From Zonotrichia leucophrys gambelii (lineage: Eukaryota; Chordata; Aves; Passeriformes; Passerellidae), in NCBI RefSeq assembly GCF_028769735.1, contig NC_088171.1, positions 139,769,917 to 139,833,916 on the forward strand: a stretch of DNA of 64,000 bases. Reading direction: 5' to 3'. Below are positions 25,078-37,988 of this stretch, piece by piece. The translations under genes were made by a program, and so were the position numbers. The notes under the pieces are model-generated. The model searched no databases and had not been told where the DNA came from. It saw only the letters and a list, made by a program, of their open reading frames with translations. How positions within the stretch are numbered: position 1 is the first letter of the stretch; each line of letters opens with the position of its first letter.

Positions 25078-26231
25078 GTAAGCTTTGCTTTCTTGCTTTC
25101 TCAGACTTACAAAAACCTGCTGCCAGATTATAAAACTTCAGCCCAGACAGCTGAACACTTCTAATTTGTCAGATGAAGCAGGAGCACCATGCACACACAA
25201 AGCAACACAAGACCAACCTCTCCTGAACATAAAATATCCACGTCAAACCCGTGTTGAGTGTCAGAAAGGCAGCTGAGTCTGTCAGCTTGCATGAAGCCTG
25301 AATCTGGAGTATCACAGACCTTTATATTAAAGGAAGAACTTTTTTATATCCTCCCAACAGTTTGTTGCCTTTCCCATAATATTGCCCTGCTCCAAATAAA
25401 AGGGTTTGTAAGTAAAAAAAGCAACCTCTGAATGTTTTCCAGCATCTTTTAACAGAGAACAGTTGAAATGTTTCTTATTTATTTTGGCAGATAAATAAAA
25501 CCCCCATAAATGTATTGAGAAATAGGGTTAGTGTGCCTGTCACAAATAATAGAAATTCATCTACCCTTATGATTAATATTTAATGTGAGCAATTTAGACT
25601 ACTGATTAGCTCCATTAATAATTAATGCAATGTTATTGTGGATGATTAAGGCTATTTCTTTTGATGGGATTCTCAAATCCCTTCTAACACCTCAGTATTA
25701 GTTCTTTATGATATCTATCCATGCATTAGTTCCAGCAGCCTGTTACAGAAAGCTTTGTAATTACAATTCAACCAACCCTGCAATATCAACAAACAGAAGT
25801 TGCATTCCAGCTGCTGTATAAGAAACAGGTGCATAAGAATGCTTGAGGCAGCTGAATATTTTTTTCTTTCTTTTTAGCTGGCAGGATTATTTCAAGAAGT
25901 TTCCTTTCTATTTCCTACTTCAATGTATTTCTATTTTGGAGTGGTACAATCTTGGCTAAAATTAGTCATCATCACCAAAAACAAAATAAAATTCAACAAG
26001 CAATATATTTAAATATGTGAAAATGATAGTGGTTTCCCCAGACATTCTAGCAGATACTATAATTGTCATTTCAGATTATCACTATCAATAGGTGGTGACA
26101 TAGTTTTGTGTCATCTGGAAGAAGGTAAATTCTGCCTGTTTCATGACAGAGTTGATAATTACCATAATCCATTAAATCATCTGATTTAAGTATATGGGCA
26201 TTAAAGCTTCATTAATCAAAATTTATTAGGC
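25078..26231. other. noncoding DNA, partly enhancer-like
   Basis: Repeat-free sequence. The part from about 25560 to 26230 is dense in TAAT/ATTA cores (CATTAATAATTAATGC near 25612, TGTAATTACA near 25756, TTCATTAATCAAAATT near 26209), as in developmental noncoding elements. This is compositional evidence only. Confidence 0.3.
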
Positions 26232-26820
26232 TGTTGTGGTGGGCTGAAGATTGCTGGCAGCTAAGACCCTCACCAAGCTGCTTGTTCACTCCCTTCAGCA
26301 GAATCAGAGAGAGAATGTAAGGGTGAAACAAGAGAACTCATGAATTGAAATAAAGACAGTTTAGCAGGTGAAGGGAAGCTTGGTCCACAAGAAAAGCAAA
26401 ACTAAGGAATTCATTGACAACTTTCCATCATCAGGCCACATGCTTAACCAATTGCAAAAAACAAAAGGGCTCCAGCATCCATAACTGTTTCTTGGGAAAT
26501 TAAAGACCTTAATCCTTCAGTGTCCCTGCTTCATTCTTCTTTCCCTGGGTGTTTATTGCTGAGCACAGCATTATATGGTATGGGATATTCCTTTGATCAC
26601 AGGGGGTTTGCTGTCCTGGCTGCATCCCTTCCCATCTTACTCACCCTCAGCATATTCACTGGAGCAGAGGGCAAAGAGAGAAAGCCTTGACACTCTGCAA
26701 GCAGTACAACAGACACAACACTCATGTGCTATTAATGCTATTTTTCTCACAAATATACCTGTCACACCATCATACAGGCTTCTATGAAGAAAACTAAATC
26801 CATCCCAGCCAGACACAGCA
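26232..26820 (-). mobile_element. near-complete solo LTR, avian ERVL-type
   Basis: On the plus strand it opens TGTTGTGGTGGGCTGAAG and closes CCAGCCAGACACAGCA, so it has TG...CA ends and a length of 589 bases. Internal blocks such as TTATTGCTGAGCACAGCATT near 26553 and TATGGGATATTCCTTTGATC near 26579 are typical of this abundant avian LTR family, whose transcription direction is the minus strand here. Neither flank shows internal retroviral sequence, so the provirus was lost by LTR-LTR recombination or truncation. Flanking pentamers or hexamers do not match, so no target duplication is evident. Confidence 0.8.
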
Positions 26821-28637
26821 TACTTAAACTGAAAAACTAACCTCACGTGTGTATGCTCAAAAGTTCAAAATTATTTCTGTAGAACTCCACATCTGTAACA
26901 CAGTCATTCTTTTTGTTGTGAGTTTATAGGAAAAGTATTTAACCATGAGTGGGGCTCCAACCTGCTGTTGCAGAACAAATATAAGACATTAGATTTTATT
27001 TAAATCTCAGTACATTTGAAATAAAGAAGTAAAATTTTCTTGGCACTAATCAGGAATGAAATGATTCTCTGAATACCATAAGGCCCTTTAACAAATTGCT
27101 TCCCTTCTAAACCCTTAGAGGTTTGCACAGACTCTTGGTTGTTGCCAGTGACCAAAACTAGCCCAAGTTCAGTGTTTGGTACCAGAAAAAGAACCAGAGA
27201 AATAAATAAATAGTTATTGCAACACAGATGAGGTAGAAGGCTTGCAGGAAAAGGGAAGAAATAAATGAAGCAGGAAATATACAGTGCTGTTTTATTTATT
27301 CCTACTTCTGGCTATTGTTTCATGGTTTCTTACATCAGATTCTCAGTGTTCAAGGTAAGAGAAAACTTGACATTGTAATTGAAGGTAGGAAACTGATCAT
27401 TCAAAGGAGTTAAATCTCTGTAAAACAAATTTAACCTGAAGGTCCTGAAATTCATACTGTTTATCAGAGAAAAATGTAGAAATAACAGTGGATTTATCCA
27501 TTAGTTTAATGACAGAACCAGCTTTCCAATGATTTTCAGCCTCCCAACATCTTAGGTGCTTTCAGACTTATTTTATCACCCCTACTTTAGAATAAAAGAT
27601 TTTTTAAAGCTCAGTCTTCAATGCACTAATTAAATCTAGCATATGCCTAAGACACATTTTCAATTTAATAAAATACATTTTGAACAGGTTTTACAGTTTT
27701 ATCAAAAAAAAAAAAGTGCTAAAATAGGCTGGCTACTTATCAGTGGAACCTCTAAGATGCTTTTTGAAGTTTCATTATGAAGTTCAATGGTTCTCAAGAA
27801 GCATTAAAAATAAATCAACAAATTAATAACATGCCCTGTTACATATTTCTTTGCAGCAACTTAAAATAATTCACACTTCCTTTTAAAGAGATGGGTTAAA
27901 AATCTAACCTGAAATATTAAAGAAGGCATGATTATGTCTTGGGTTTATGCTCATCTAGGGACTTATTTTCATTGCTGATTTTAATATTTTTCAGTAACCT
28001 AATTCTAATGAATGCAGTTATAGAGATAAAATAACCTAATAAACTCTATGAATGAATTAATATTGAGAATAATCAGGATAAATAAAAAACAAAATAGACA
28101 ATGTATTTTCTTCAGTCTACATATGTCATTTCCAGAGTACATCAAAATATTTTTCTCCCTTTAAAGGGTGGGAGAACAAAAGGAAAGACCAATAAACCAA
28201 TCATGATACAAGCCATGGAATTACAGGACACATGTATGTATTTATTACAAAAGGTTTATGCAGATTGTGAAAGGAAGTTACAAAACTTACTAGTGGCCCA
28301 AGACAGCTGTAACTTCTGTACTGAAAATTTAGAAGGATTTTTATATGTCCATTAAATTTCTTCTGAAGCATGAAGATATTTCAGCAGTTTTCCTTCATTT
28401 GAGCAACTGGTAGACTTAAAGGCACATAATTTGTTTACATCTACCTGTATCATAAAAGTCCCTCTTTTTGTATTTTCCTCAATAATTGAAAAAGTTTTTT
28501 ATAAACACACACACTAATAGGGTCCCTCAACATGCTTCAGGAGGTGTTGGCTACAATGTACCCCCCCAAAATCTTTCTCTACTAAGGAGGAACAAAGACA
28601 GCCCAAAGCTTCGGCCAAGCCCCAGAGATTCGAGGTC
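26821..28637. other. noncoding DNA, nothing recognised
   Basis: AT-rich sequence with a short A-run near 27704-27715 and no recognised gene or mobile element. Confidence 0.45.
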
Positions 28638-28868
28638 ATTGACAAAAGTGAAAACTGGCAGGATGAATCCTGGAGTGCCCTGCTGGATGGTTACAGGCTC
28701 TTCAGGAGAGACAGGCAGGGCAGAAGAGGCTGGGGGTTGCCTTTGAATGTAATAGAAGGTTCAAATGTATGGGGTTTACAACTGGCAATGGCACAGTTGA
28801 AAGCCTCTGTTTTAAGAATCAAGGGACAAACAATGCAGATGTCATTACAGGAGTCTGCTGTAATCTAA
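28638..28868 (+). mobile_element. CR1-type LINE endonuclease-domain relic
   Basis: Translation from 28638 gives a segment matching the CR1 ORF2 apurinic-endonuclease domain, including GYRLFRRDRQGRRG at 28689-28730. This corresponds to the family's conserved GY.LFRRDR.GRRGGGV region, and the WDES-like WQDESWS block lies just upstream. About 70 bases later the frame shifts by two, and VESLCFKNQGTNNADVITGV (28796-28855) continues the domain. Stops and the frameshift show it is dead. It is the only 5'-region CR1 remnant found in the window, since all others are 3' ends. Confidence 0.72.
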
Positions 28869-31800
28869 AACATCTTTAAAACAGAAAACAATCATTGTCT
28901 AGTGTGGGTAGTATTACTACAAACAATGTTATTTGACAAAATAGCAAAATTGAAACAAGAATACTGACTGGAAAATAATCTGAATTGATGGTATCCAAGA
29001 TGGGTCTGGCAAGAAGCCATATAGGAAGATCCTCTGCATGCCCTAAGAGCTCTGTGATCAAATACAATCTGCAGGAGATACAAGTGTGCAGACAGCTGAG
29101 ATGGAGCCTCACATCTGCGAGATGTTCAAGGATATTTTATCTTGATGGATCACAAAGTTTAATCATTTAGCATGTACATTGGAAGGACACAAAAGAGCAG
29201 TGTGAGGGATGCTTATTTCATTAATGAATTAACCACTATGCCAGCATTCTTTGGAGCCTTACTGCAGGTCTGGTGGTTATATGAACATATGGATAGCAGA
29301 TGTCCCACATATTGATGTCAGTACTGTCCTTAAAAATATCCCAAGAAAATCACATCAGTTGGTAAAAAGACTTGCAGGGCCAAAACAGTGGAGGCCCTTC
29401 CATTCAGGCAACTCTTCAAAATACTACACAGTGCAACAGATCTTCAGGCAGCTATAAAAAGAACACATCTGAGAAGAAAAGAGGCCTCTCCGCATACATT
29501 ATTTGTTTAAGGTTAGAGACTAAGTCAGATAAATACTAATAAGCTCAGGTCCAAGTTCTACTTTTTTAGAAAAAACTTGATACCTTTGAAAAGAGAACAA
29601 GTATAATACAATTTTACTAAAAGCATATCAAGAAGAAAATCAGAAATAAACCACTTCATCTTCAAAGCTGGCAAAAAGGCTATTAACTTAAAAGGGGAAG
29701 ATTGACAGAGAGAACTAAAATTAAAAATTATTTTTCATTTTTCTTTTATAGACTGTCTTCAGAAGATGAATGTTCCAGATATATTAATGACTGTGAAGGC
29801 TAAGTCCATGTGTTCTACAGAGCAAAAGTCCTTTTAAATTCACATGCTACAAATTGCTAAACTATATTTATTAAATATGGTGCTGATTAAACTACTGTAG
29901 TATTCTAAGCATTCCATCAAGTTATCTTCAGCCTGTTTATGTAAATTGAAAATAAACACAATTATACATAGTAGAAAAAGATCATATATTTTTGACAACT
30001 ACATGTAGATTTCATCCTCCATCTGCTGCAGGACTATGTAAAACTGCTTCCAATGACATTCATATAATTAAATTTTTTTATTCGTCTGTTTATTAACCTG
30101 TAGTTCTAAATGAAAATATTTCTAATATATGCAGATAGAGCTCATCATGATTTAGAACATTGGTTTTTGCATTAATAAATGCCTTGTTACATCTAATTGT
30201 ATTTAAATATCTTTCTTGGGAAATCATAGTAAGAAAATTCTCTAGTACTTGTACAGCAGTTAGCTGAAACATTTAAAGGTCATGAGCCATACTGTTTGAC
30301 TTTAAACTCCTCCTTCCTGTAAAAACAAAGATGACATATAGATAATATCTAACATGAAAATCAAAGGAGAGCAATACCCTAAAGAAGATAAAAATTAGAC
30401 ATCAGTGAAAGTCCTTTTTATTGTCCCACCAAAATGCTGCCTTGTCATCGTGAAGGACCATATTTTAGAGCAAGAATGGAAGCTTATATCCATGAGTGAT
30501 GCAGTTTCAAGTTATGTGATCATGTAAAAAAGCAAGACTGTCTTCGATGACGTTGCCATACATTGAATGAAGAATCTGCTGTCCTCATAAACCTTCCAAA
30601 ACCCTGAAAATGAGAGAAGTTCAGATGAGTAACTTGCAGCCAGTAACAAGATGGTTTTCTCTGTACAGCAATGCAGTAGAGATGCATTGCTCCAGACATA
30701 CTGCAGCCAAGTCAAGAACTGAAAAATCAAGGTGATATAAAAGGTATTTTGCCAAGTCAGCTTACCCAACATTTTGCTTTATGTAGTCTGCTTTTGATCA
30801 TTGAATTACGTCATGCATGAGTAGACCCATCCATGAATCTCTACAGTAAGACCTATGAGATACAAATTTACCAAACTGAAACATTTTATAACTCTTTACT
30901 GTATTTTTGGAGTGACTTCAAAGCAAAAACAATAATACATGTTATTTATCAAGTCCCAGAAAAGCTCTTCCCCTGGCGGGGTGAAGAAAAAATTAAAAAG
31001 ACAGATTCCAAATAATAATATTGGGCTCTTCTGGTCAATCTCCTCTTAGGAGGAAGAGAGGAGACAAGTGTTTGTTTTCAGTAATCATTACATATTAAGA
31101 CAGAAAACTCATCTTGAGAGCTGCTTAATGTGGGATAACATTTTAATGTTTTCTACACAACTTTTAGTTCACAGCTATGTAATGTGATTCTCTACCAAGA
31201 GGCATTTGTAGTATGTCCCTTCAGGGCAATATCACTTTATCATAAGTGAATTCTGACCTCCTTGCAGCAAAAAAATCATGTATATAATGAATCCGATTTT
31301 TCAGCTAGATACAATAGTTATTAAACATGCAGTTGCTTCAAAATTGCCTTTGTAATGATGCTGTACACAGATTTTCTGGTCTTTAATTATGCTGTAGGAT
31401 AATAATTAAATTCCAATTTAATTATTTTAAATTTCTAGTACAATAAAATATATATTTTAGGATTAATGCAGGTTTTTGCCTAGATTTTTATTCCTTTATT
31501 GTAGCTGAAGTTTCTAAAATTAATTGAAGACCAATGATTGCATATTCAATAACTATTGAACCTTGTCTCTTATTTTAATTTCAACACCATTTATCATGTA
31601 CCTTGTCAAAATATACCTTTTCCAGTGCTTCCATTTAAGTTATCGAAGCTTATTTCTGAAAGCTATTGTTCATGTTACTGCATAAGTTTTGAACCCATCA
31701 TTAAAATAGAGCTTTTATATTGGCTTCTGCTGTGCCAAAAAACACAGAGCTACTGAACAATCTTCTATCTGTTGCTCTCTCTACACCAAAACCACCAAGA

Positions 31801-34078
31801 CTGTTTCATAGTCCACAAAGATGCATTTTATAATGTCCCCAAACTGGATATCAGCTCAATCTATAATTGTAAATTCAAATTCCTATAAAGATGGAGAATT
31901 TGGGGACTGTAGCATCATTTAAATGTGCTTTTCTATCAGTATTAGTTCTCATCAGTTTTATTACCAGTTAATGTAGGAATTGCCTAGATAACTACAAAGT
32001 AAGTGTTGGTTTTCCCATTCTAATTTTACCCAAATTTCATAATTTCATTAGGCAGGAATGTAAACAAAGTTAATAAAAATCACATGCCTTTTCAATTATT
32101 ACTATATATTGAACACAGAATCAATTTATTTTAGTTATTGATAGAGATATGTAGTCATTTTATTAGGCATTTAATTCTACTAGGCTTAGGTAAGGCACAT
32201 TTAAAAAAAATGAAGAAACTTGAGCTTAAATAAAACCAGAATATAGTAGGTCCAGAAAATATAAGCCATGAAGTTTGAAACATGAAAAATGTAGACTTAG
32301 TTCTTTCTACAAAACTTACTGTGTATGTAAACAAATCTCAGAGCACAAAATAAATCCAAATCATTTACAGGAATGATTAAGAAGCATTGATTTTTTCCAT
32401 TCTATATTTTATAAACTTGGTTTGCAAATAGGAGATTAAAAGCTATTTTATTTTCAAAACTAAAATATTATACACATTAGCCTTTGAAGAAAGCTAAACC
32501 ATTGAGAATGTAATAATGGGAAGAAAAAACAAATAAACCCTTATATTTCAAAGGGATGATGACCTACTTGTCCTGAATTTAGTATATTGTTCTGTTTTCT
32601 ATTTTAGTATTTAATATGATTCGATATATATTTTTAATGAATATATTTTATCTTGTCTTTAATCTCCCATGCTTTGAAACAACTTCAGCACAAATTCAGC
32701 ATTTATCAATATTGATCTCCTTAAACTAAGAATTGTCTTCCTGCTTACCCAGGAAATAAAAGACTAATAATTCACTTGCCAATTCTTCCCCCAAGCTATG
32801 GCTGATTTATACCGTCCAGCCTCTTTAAGCAGCGTCAAAAATGGTCAGTGATAGAAGTCATTGCCTTCTCTACTTTGGGCAATTATCTCACTGGTTACAT
32901 GGAAGTGTCCATAAATAAAGTATTAAAGATTGTTTTCCTCCACTTATCGATTCTTTGGATGTTGCTCTTAAATTATATCATGCCTACTAAGCCGACATCA
33001 ATCAATAGAGTTTTATTTGAAAACATACATTTTGAGTATGTGATACCAAGCAGCAGCCCTTAAAGAAGAGGAGAAACATCCAGAAGGCTTCTGCACACAT
33101 GCACCAGTGGGCCTCTCGCAGACATCTGGCATTTAAATATCACTCAGAGCCAAGAAGATCCATTTTATTCAATTGCAGAGCCTCAGCTGACCCTCCTGAG
33201 CTGCAAAGACTAAAAGGTGCCATCCTCAATTGTTGGGACACATCAGCTTTGCAGCTCCTTTTATGGCTGACACTTAAAGGTGAACACTCTGCAGGGTACT
33301 CAGCTTGCCCTGAAAACAATCCAGCTCATGTTTTCTCAAGACAGGGATAGGTTTTAAGGCAATGCATTCACCTTTCCTTTCCAAGGAATGCTTAGCTCTA
33401 CATTCAACCCCACTTTGTTATCTACTCAAACCTCTAGGGCCATATTGCTCCACAATTAAAAGCACAAAGAATTTACTTTCAAGGAAGATAAGCCTCTGGC
33501 CATGATTCTCCAAAGGGCAGAGGTTGGACTGGCACTGGGAAGAAAAGCAACAGGTGTTTGTATAGATGCAAATCTGAATTAAATCTATTTCACATTAAAA
33601 TCAAAGCTGACAAACTTCCTCTTAGCTCTGGTAAGATGAAAACCCACTGCTTTGATTGGTTTTGTTCCTGACTAGAGGAAAGCTAATTAATTTATATTTC
33701 ATATGCTAAGCTGTCTCACAGCTCTGTGATCCCCACTGGTAGCCTCAGGTACACTTCCCAAAGCTTCCAGCCACCTTTCCCTTTACAAAGTCATTCTCTG
33801 TAGTTAGAACACCTACTCATCTAATGACTGTGTGTGGGTAGCCAGGCAGGGATCTGATGTATCAGCAGGTACAAAGAAAACATGAGAACTTCATCACAGG
33901 GCTGATAAAAGCATCTTCAATAGTCAACTTCGTGGTCAAAAAAAAAAAAAAATTAAAATGAGACATTTCATTTTTTTCTAGCTTCAGAAGGCCAAAAACC
34001 TACAAACACATTTTGTACTTACCCCAGTATTGTCAGTGCTTGCTCCTCACACAGGGCTCTAAAGGACAGTGGACTCAT
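28869..34078. other. noncoding DNA with a conserved-looking block
   Basis: No gene or repeat recognised. About 32780-33480 is less AT-rich, free of repeats and rich in short complex motifs, which is the look of a conserved noncoding element. The open frames there (32848-33063, 33099-33350) lack domain similarity. Confidence 0.4.
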
Positions 34079-34098
34079 GACTGACACAAGTGTCAGTC
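34079..34098. repeat. 9-bp-arm palindrome
   Basis: GACTGACAC AA GTGTCAGTC is a perfect inverted repeat with a two-base centre. GACTGACAC recurs at about 34155. It lies at the left edge of the probable LTR that follows. Confidence 0.85.
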
Positions 34099-34450
34099 CC
34101 TTATTATTTTAAAACCTCTCATACCTTTCCCCTAATTGACAGGGGGCTCAAATGACTGACACCAAAGGTGGACACAAACACCAGCCCTTTTCTATGCCAC
34201 AGTAAAACTATCGTACTTCTCTCTGCAAACTCCCCACAGACCTCATCTTCCTCATCACCTTCTTCCACATAACTGGCCAACACACTCTTTTATAACACAC
34301 TTTATATCCTTATTGGACACATAGCTGTGACCTGTTAAGGGCAAGGCTGTTTCCACCCCTTGGTAATTAGTACAGCTGCAGCCCATCAGGGGCGAGATTG
34401 CCTGCAGCTCTAGCTCTTTTCTCTTGCAATCCATTCTCCCACAGCCCTGT
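34099..34450 (-). mobile_element. possible endogenous retroviral LTR
   Basis: Reading the minus strand, a TATA-like run (TATAAAGTGTGTTATAAAAG, from about 34306 back to 34287) precedes GAGTGTGTTGGCCAGTTATG. On its upstream side lie blocks such as CCTTATTGGACACATAGCTG and GGGCAAGGCTGTTTCCACC (plus-strand reading), which resemble an avian ERVK-like LTR. Termini and a target duplication were not found and there is no internal region. The call is tentative and could equally be unique promoter-like DNA. Confidence 0.35.
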
Positions 34451-37359
34451 ACCAACGACCCAGTAACTGTTTTCTTCAGAGGAAGTGTTAAATGGGTGTT
34501 TAAAGTGAAGAAATAAGAATTATGTGATGATGAGATCCAGTATAGTGACTTCACATCCAAACTTGACTTTAGATACCTGGAGGCCCTAATCCAGAAGCTT
34601 CAAAGTACACTCAGCAGTAAATACTGAGGGCTAAGGAAATGGCTCTGTGGAAGTCAAAATTTAGATCCAATGTTTGTAGGAGATCCTAGATCAAATGTTC
34701 AAATATGAGAAAGAATAAAAAGGCCCAAACAACTGACAGTATATTCTCTGAAGAAAGACAAAGTAATGCCAGTGAACCCCTGGAGAGGAACATGGGTGTT
34801 TTATTTTGAGCACTAATTAAATGGATACATGACACAAAGATAATGCATACCTTATTGTTAAGAATGAGAAAAGCAAACTCTGAAAAACATGGCCAGTCAA
34901 AAATGCAAGAAGGAAATTAAGCAGGCTAAAAAATTGATTAACATATTGAAAAGAATACTCAAACTAAAAAAAAAAAAAATTCTGTAAATACATAAAAAAC
35001 AAAAATCTTATTAAATACAATGCCTGATTACAAACACTTCTAAGGTTTGCTCAGGGGTTATAAGGCTTTAGCACAGAGGTTCCAGAATTCCTTTGTGTAG
35101 GTTTTTAATTGATTTGTTGGACAGATTCCTCCATGCAATGAACCTTTTATAGCAGATAGGTAAAAGGAACTAGGCAACTCAAAGAAAATATGCAGGAATA
35201 ATCAAACAAAGCAAAATTTCTTCGATCCCTTTAATGAGATGTCATTTACTTAAGACCTAATTGACTGAAATATCAAATTGCAAATCTGCTGGCCAAAGTG
35301 TGTAACTTGACATTACAAACTATTGCTGTGCTGGATTACTAAGAGGTTCCTATATAATTCCCATGTAGACAGAGCAATGCTGGGGAGACTGAGAACCATA
35401 GCACAATGACACTGGCTTCCATCCCAGATAAGACAGCATAAAAAAATAGGGAGTTATCAAGGAAGGCAATGAGACCAAGACAGAGGGTGCAATTTTTCCA
35501 CTATAGGAAAAATTGCTGTTCCCACGTCTTCGCTGTTGTCTACAATTGTCATCCCTACACCACAAAATAGTCCTAATGCTTTAGAGAAGGGACCAAAAGG
35601 AGCAAGGAGAGAACCAGAAAGAAGTGGAATAATTCCATTTTAAAAGGAGGCAGCTGTGGGGACACATGGTTAAGACTTTCTTTTGGAAAGCTGAAATAGA
35701 CATTACTATTATTTATAAAATCTCACAGTATGGGAACTGGGGGTTACTTGAGAAAATAAGAATGAAGCAATTTTAAGACAGATCAAATGGCACTTCCTGG
35801 AGCTGTTAATTAGATAACCTCTATAAGCTGCTGCCAGGAGTCACAAACAGCAGCAGCCACATCAAAAAGTGAACAGATGGATTATCCCCAAACTCAGGGT
35901 GGAAGGTCTGGATGAGGGCTGTACCCACGAGCAGCACAGCACATCCCCTCTGGTTGCAGGGGCAGCAGGAGGAGGCAGGCCATAGGAAGTAGCCAAGCTC
36001 ATCATTGCTACCTAAGCAGGATATTTTTCTGCCCCCATCAGAGAAAGAGTATTAGGCTAAAAAAATCCCACCACTAGCCCAGAATATTTCCAAAGTCCTT
36101 ATACAGATTTGTACAATTTAAACTGTGCAAAGTTTGAACATTAAAAACTGAAAACTAGAGGCAACTTCCTGAAGATGACCAATATATCACTAAAAAATAA
36201 AGTCAAAATACAATTTTTCTTTTTTTTGCTTTAATTTTGCTGAGTTGACTTTTGGAAGATGATTATTACTTGTCACTAGAAGGTAGTTCAAAGGACTGTA
36301 ACACTGCAGTATTAAAATCACCACCAGTTCCCTCTCTGTGAAATACTCTTAAATTCCACAATATTACAATAATGTGTGTTCTGTCTCTTGGACAAATTCA
36401 CCTGCTCTCATTCACAGTTTTGGATGAAGAACATTTATTAAAGATATTGAATTGCATATTATTATTGCCATGAGTAGTCTTACTGTTGCTGTTATTAAAA
36501 ATGAAATAGTCCTCTGTTCTTTTTACTTTTTTTTTCATATTTGCTTTATAAATGTATTCATTTTAGTTTTTGAAATTATCTTGATCACTCAGAGACAGCA
36601 GAGCCATGTCCATTTGCTAAGAGGTTCCATCCAACCTGAGGAATATAAAAGATGAAATTGTATTAAAACACAACTTCTCAGCACATGAAGAAATGTCCCA
36701 AAAATTTCTCTTTCTTTTCTTCCTAAAGTAAAAGTTCTGTATTACTAGTCATAAATTAGAATTCTACACCATTAAAAAATGAGCAAATAAAATCCAAATC
36801 CCAATGTTTTTATCCTTATTCAAGTGATATATTATTACTTAAAAATTATCTGTTTACTTGAGTTTTAGCTACACAATAGGGCAAAGTGATCTTAGCTTCA
36901 ACTTTGTTATCTGTTTAGATATATAGATAGATAGACTAAACTAGACAGATAAATTTGTTTATCTGTTTAGAAATTAGATACCAACATCTCAGTATTTTTC
37001 AGTTTAGTCTGATAGCTACTCTGAAAAAAACAAAAAAAACAAAAAAAACAAAAAAAACAAAACCCTTTTTAAAGGTTTTGGGGTTTTTTTAAAATAGTTT
37101 TAGTGTGATATTAACATTGCTGACCTGGGACTGACTAGCATTTTTTCTTCTTCAACAATAGTACATTTATGGCAATGGATACTAAATGTCTGTGATTGAG
37201 ACATCTTTTATTCTAAAATAACTGCAAGGTCCAAAAAGGCAGCATTTCATTATTCATTTTGAGCATATTTGTCAGGAGGACAACACGCTACACTTTAGGT
37301 AATTGTAGTGGTCTGAAGTTTACTAACATCTGGTCAGACCCCAAAAACTTGATCTGTGT
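34451..37359. other. noncoding DNA, nothing certain
   Basis: AT-rich sequence with A-runs near 34965 and a somewhat GC-richer patch around 35880-36000 that I could not assign. A short GATA-like repeat lies near 36922, and an A8C tandem repeat at 37025-37062. Confidence 0.4.
37025..37062 (+). repeat. (AAAAAAAAC)n short tandem repeat
   Basis: Four to five units of a run of seven or eight A followed by C. It may be a decayed, C-interrupted poly-A run. Confidence 0.9.
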
Positions 37360-37988
37360 GTGCTGGTGCCAGCAGCTGAACACGAGCCAGGTGTGTCCAG
37401 GTGGCCAAGAAGGACAGTGACACCGGGCCTGTACCAGCAGCAGTGTGGCCAGCAGGACCAGGGCTGGGACCATCGCTCTGTGCTGGGCTCTGGTGAGGCC
37501 CCACCTCGAGCGCTGTGTCCAGTTCTGAGCTCCTCGCCATGAGAAAGACATTGAGAAGCAAGTCCAGGGAACAACAGCGGGGCTGGTGAAGGGCCTGGAG
37601 CAGCTGAGGGAGCTGGGGTTGTTTAACCTGGAGAAAATGAGGCTCAGGGGAGCCTTATTACTATCTAATACTCCCTGAAAGGAGGGTGCAGCCAGGGTCT
37701 CTTCTCCAAAGTATCAAGCAAAAGGACAAGAGAAAATGGCCTTAAGAAAAGGGGAGGTTTACATTGGATTTTAGGAACCTTTCTTCATAGAAAGGGTTGT
37801 CAAGAATTGGAACATGCTGTCCAGGAAAGTGGTTGAGTCACCATACCTAGAGGTAATTAAAAACTTGTGTACGTTTGGCACATAGAAACATGGTTTAGTG
37901 ATGGACCTGTGCTTATGGGTTAATGGTTGGACTCAATAATCTAAGATGCCTTTTCCAAATTAAAATATTCTATAATTCCATAATTCTT
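37360..37988 (+). mobile_element. CR1 LINE, 5'-truncated, plus strand
   Basis: A fairly well preserved CR1 3' end. It starts in late ORF2 (CCAGGTGGCCAAGAAGGACA near 37398, then GTGAGGCCCCACCTCGAGCG near 37492) and continues with CTGAGGGAGCTGGGGTTGTT near 37604, TTTAACCTGGAGAAAATGAG near 37622 and TGGTTGAGTCACCATACCTA near 37832. It ends in the tail AATATTCTATAATTCCATAA near 37964. The GC-rich 5' part yields several overlapping open frames on both strands (37288-37574), none real. Confidence 0.92.

Noticed and set aside
37288..37574. Stacked open frames of 60-87 codons on both strands
   Set aside because: They coincide with the GC-rich late-ORF2 part of a CR1, and no frame matches CR1 protein over its full length.
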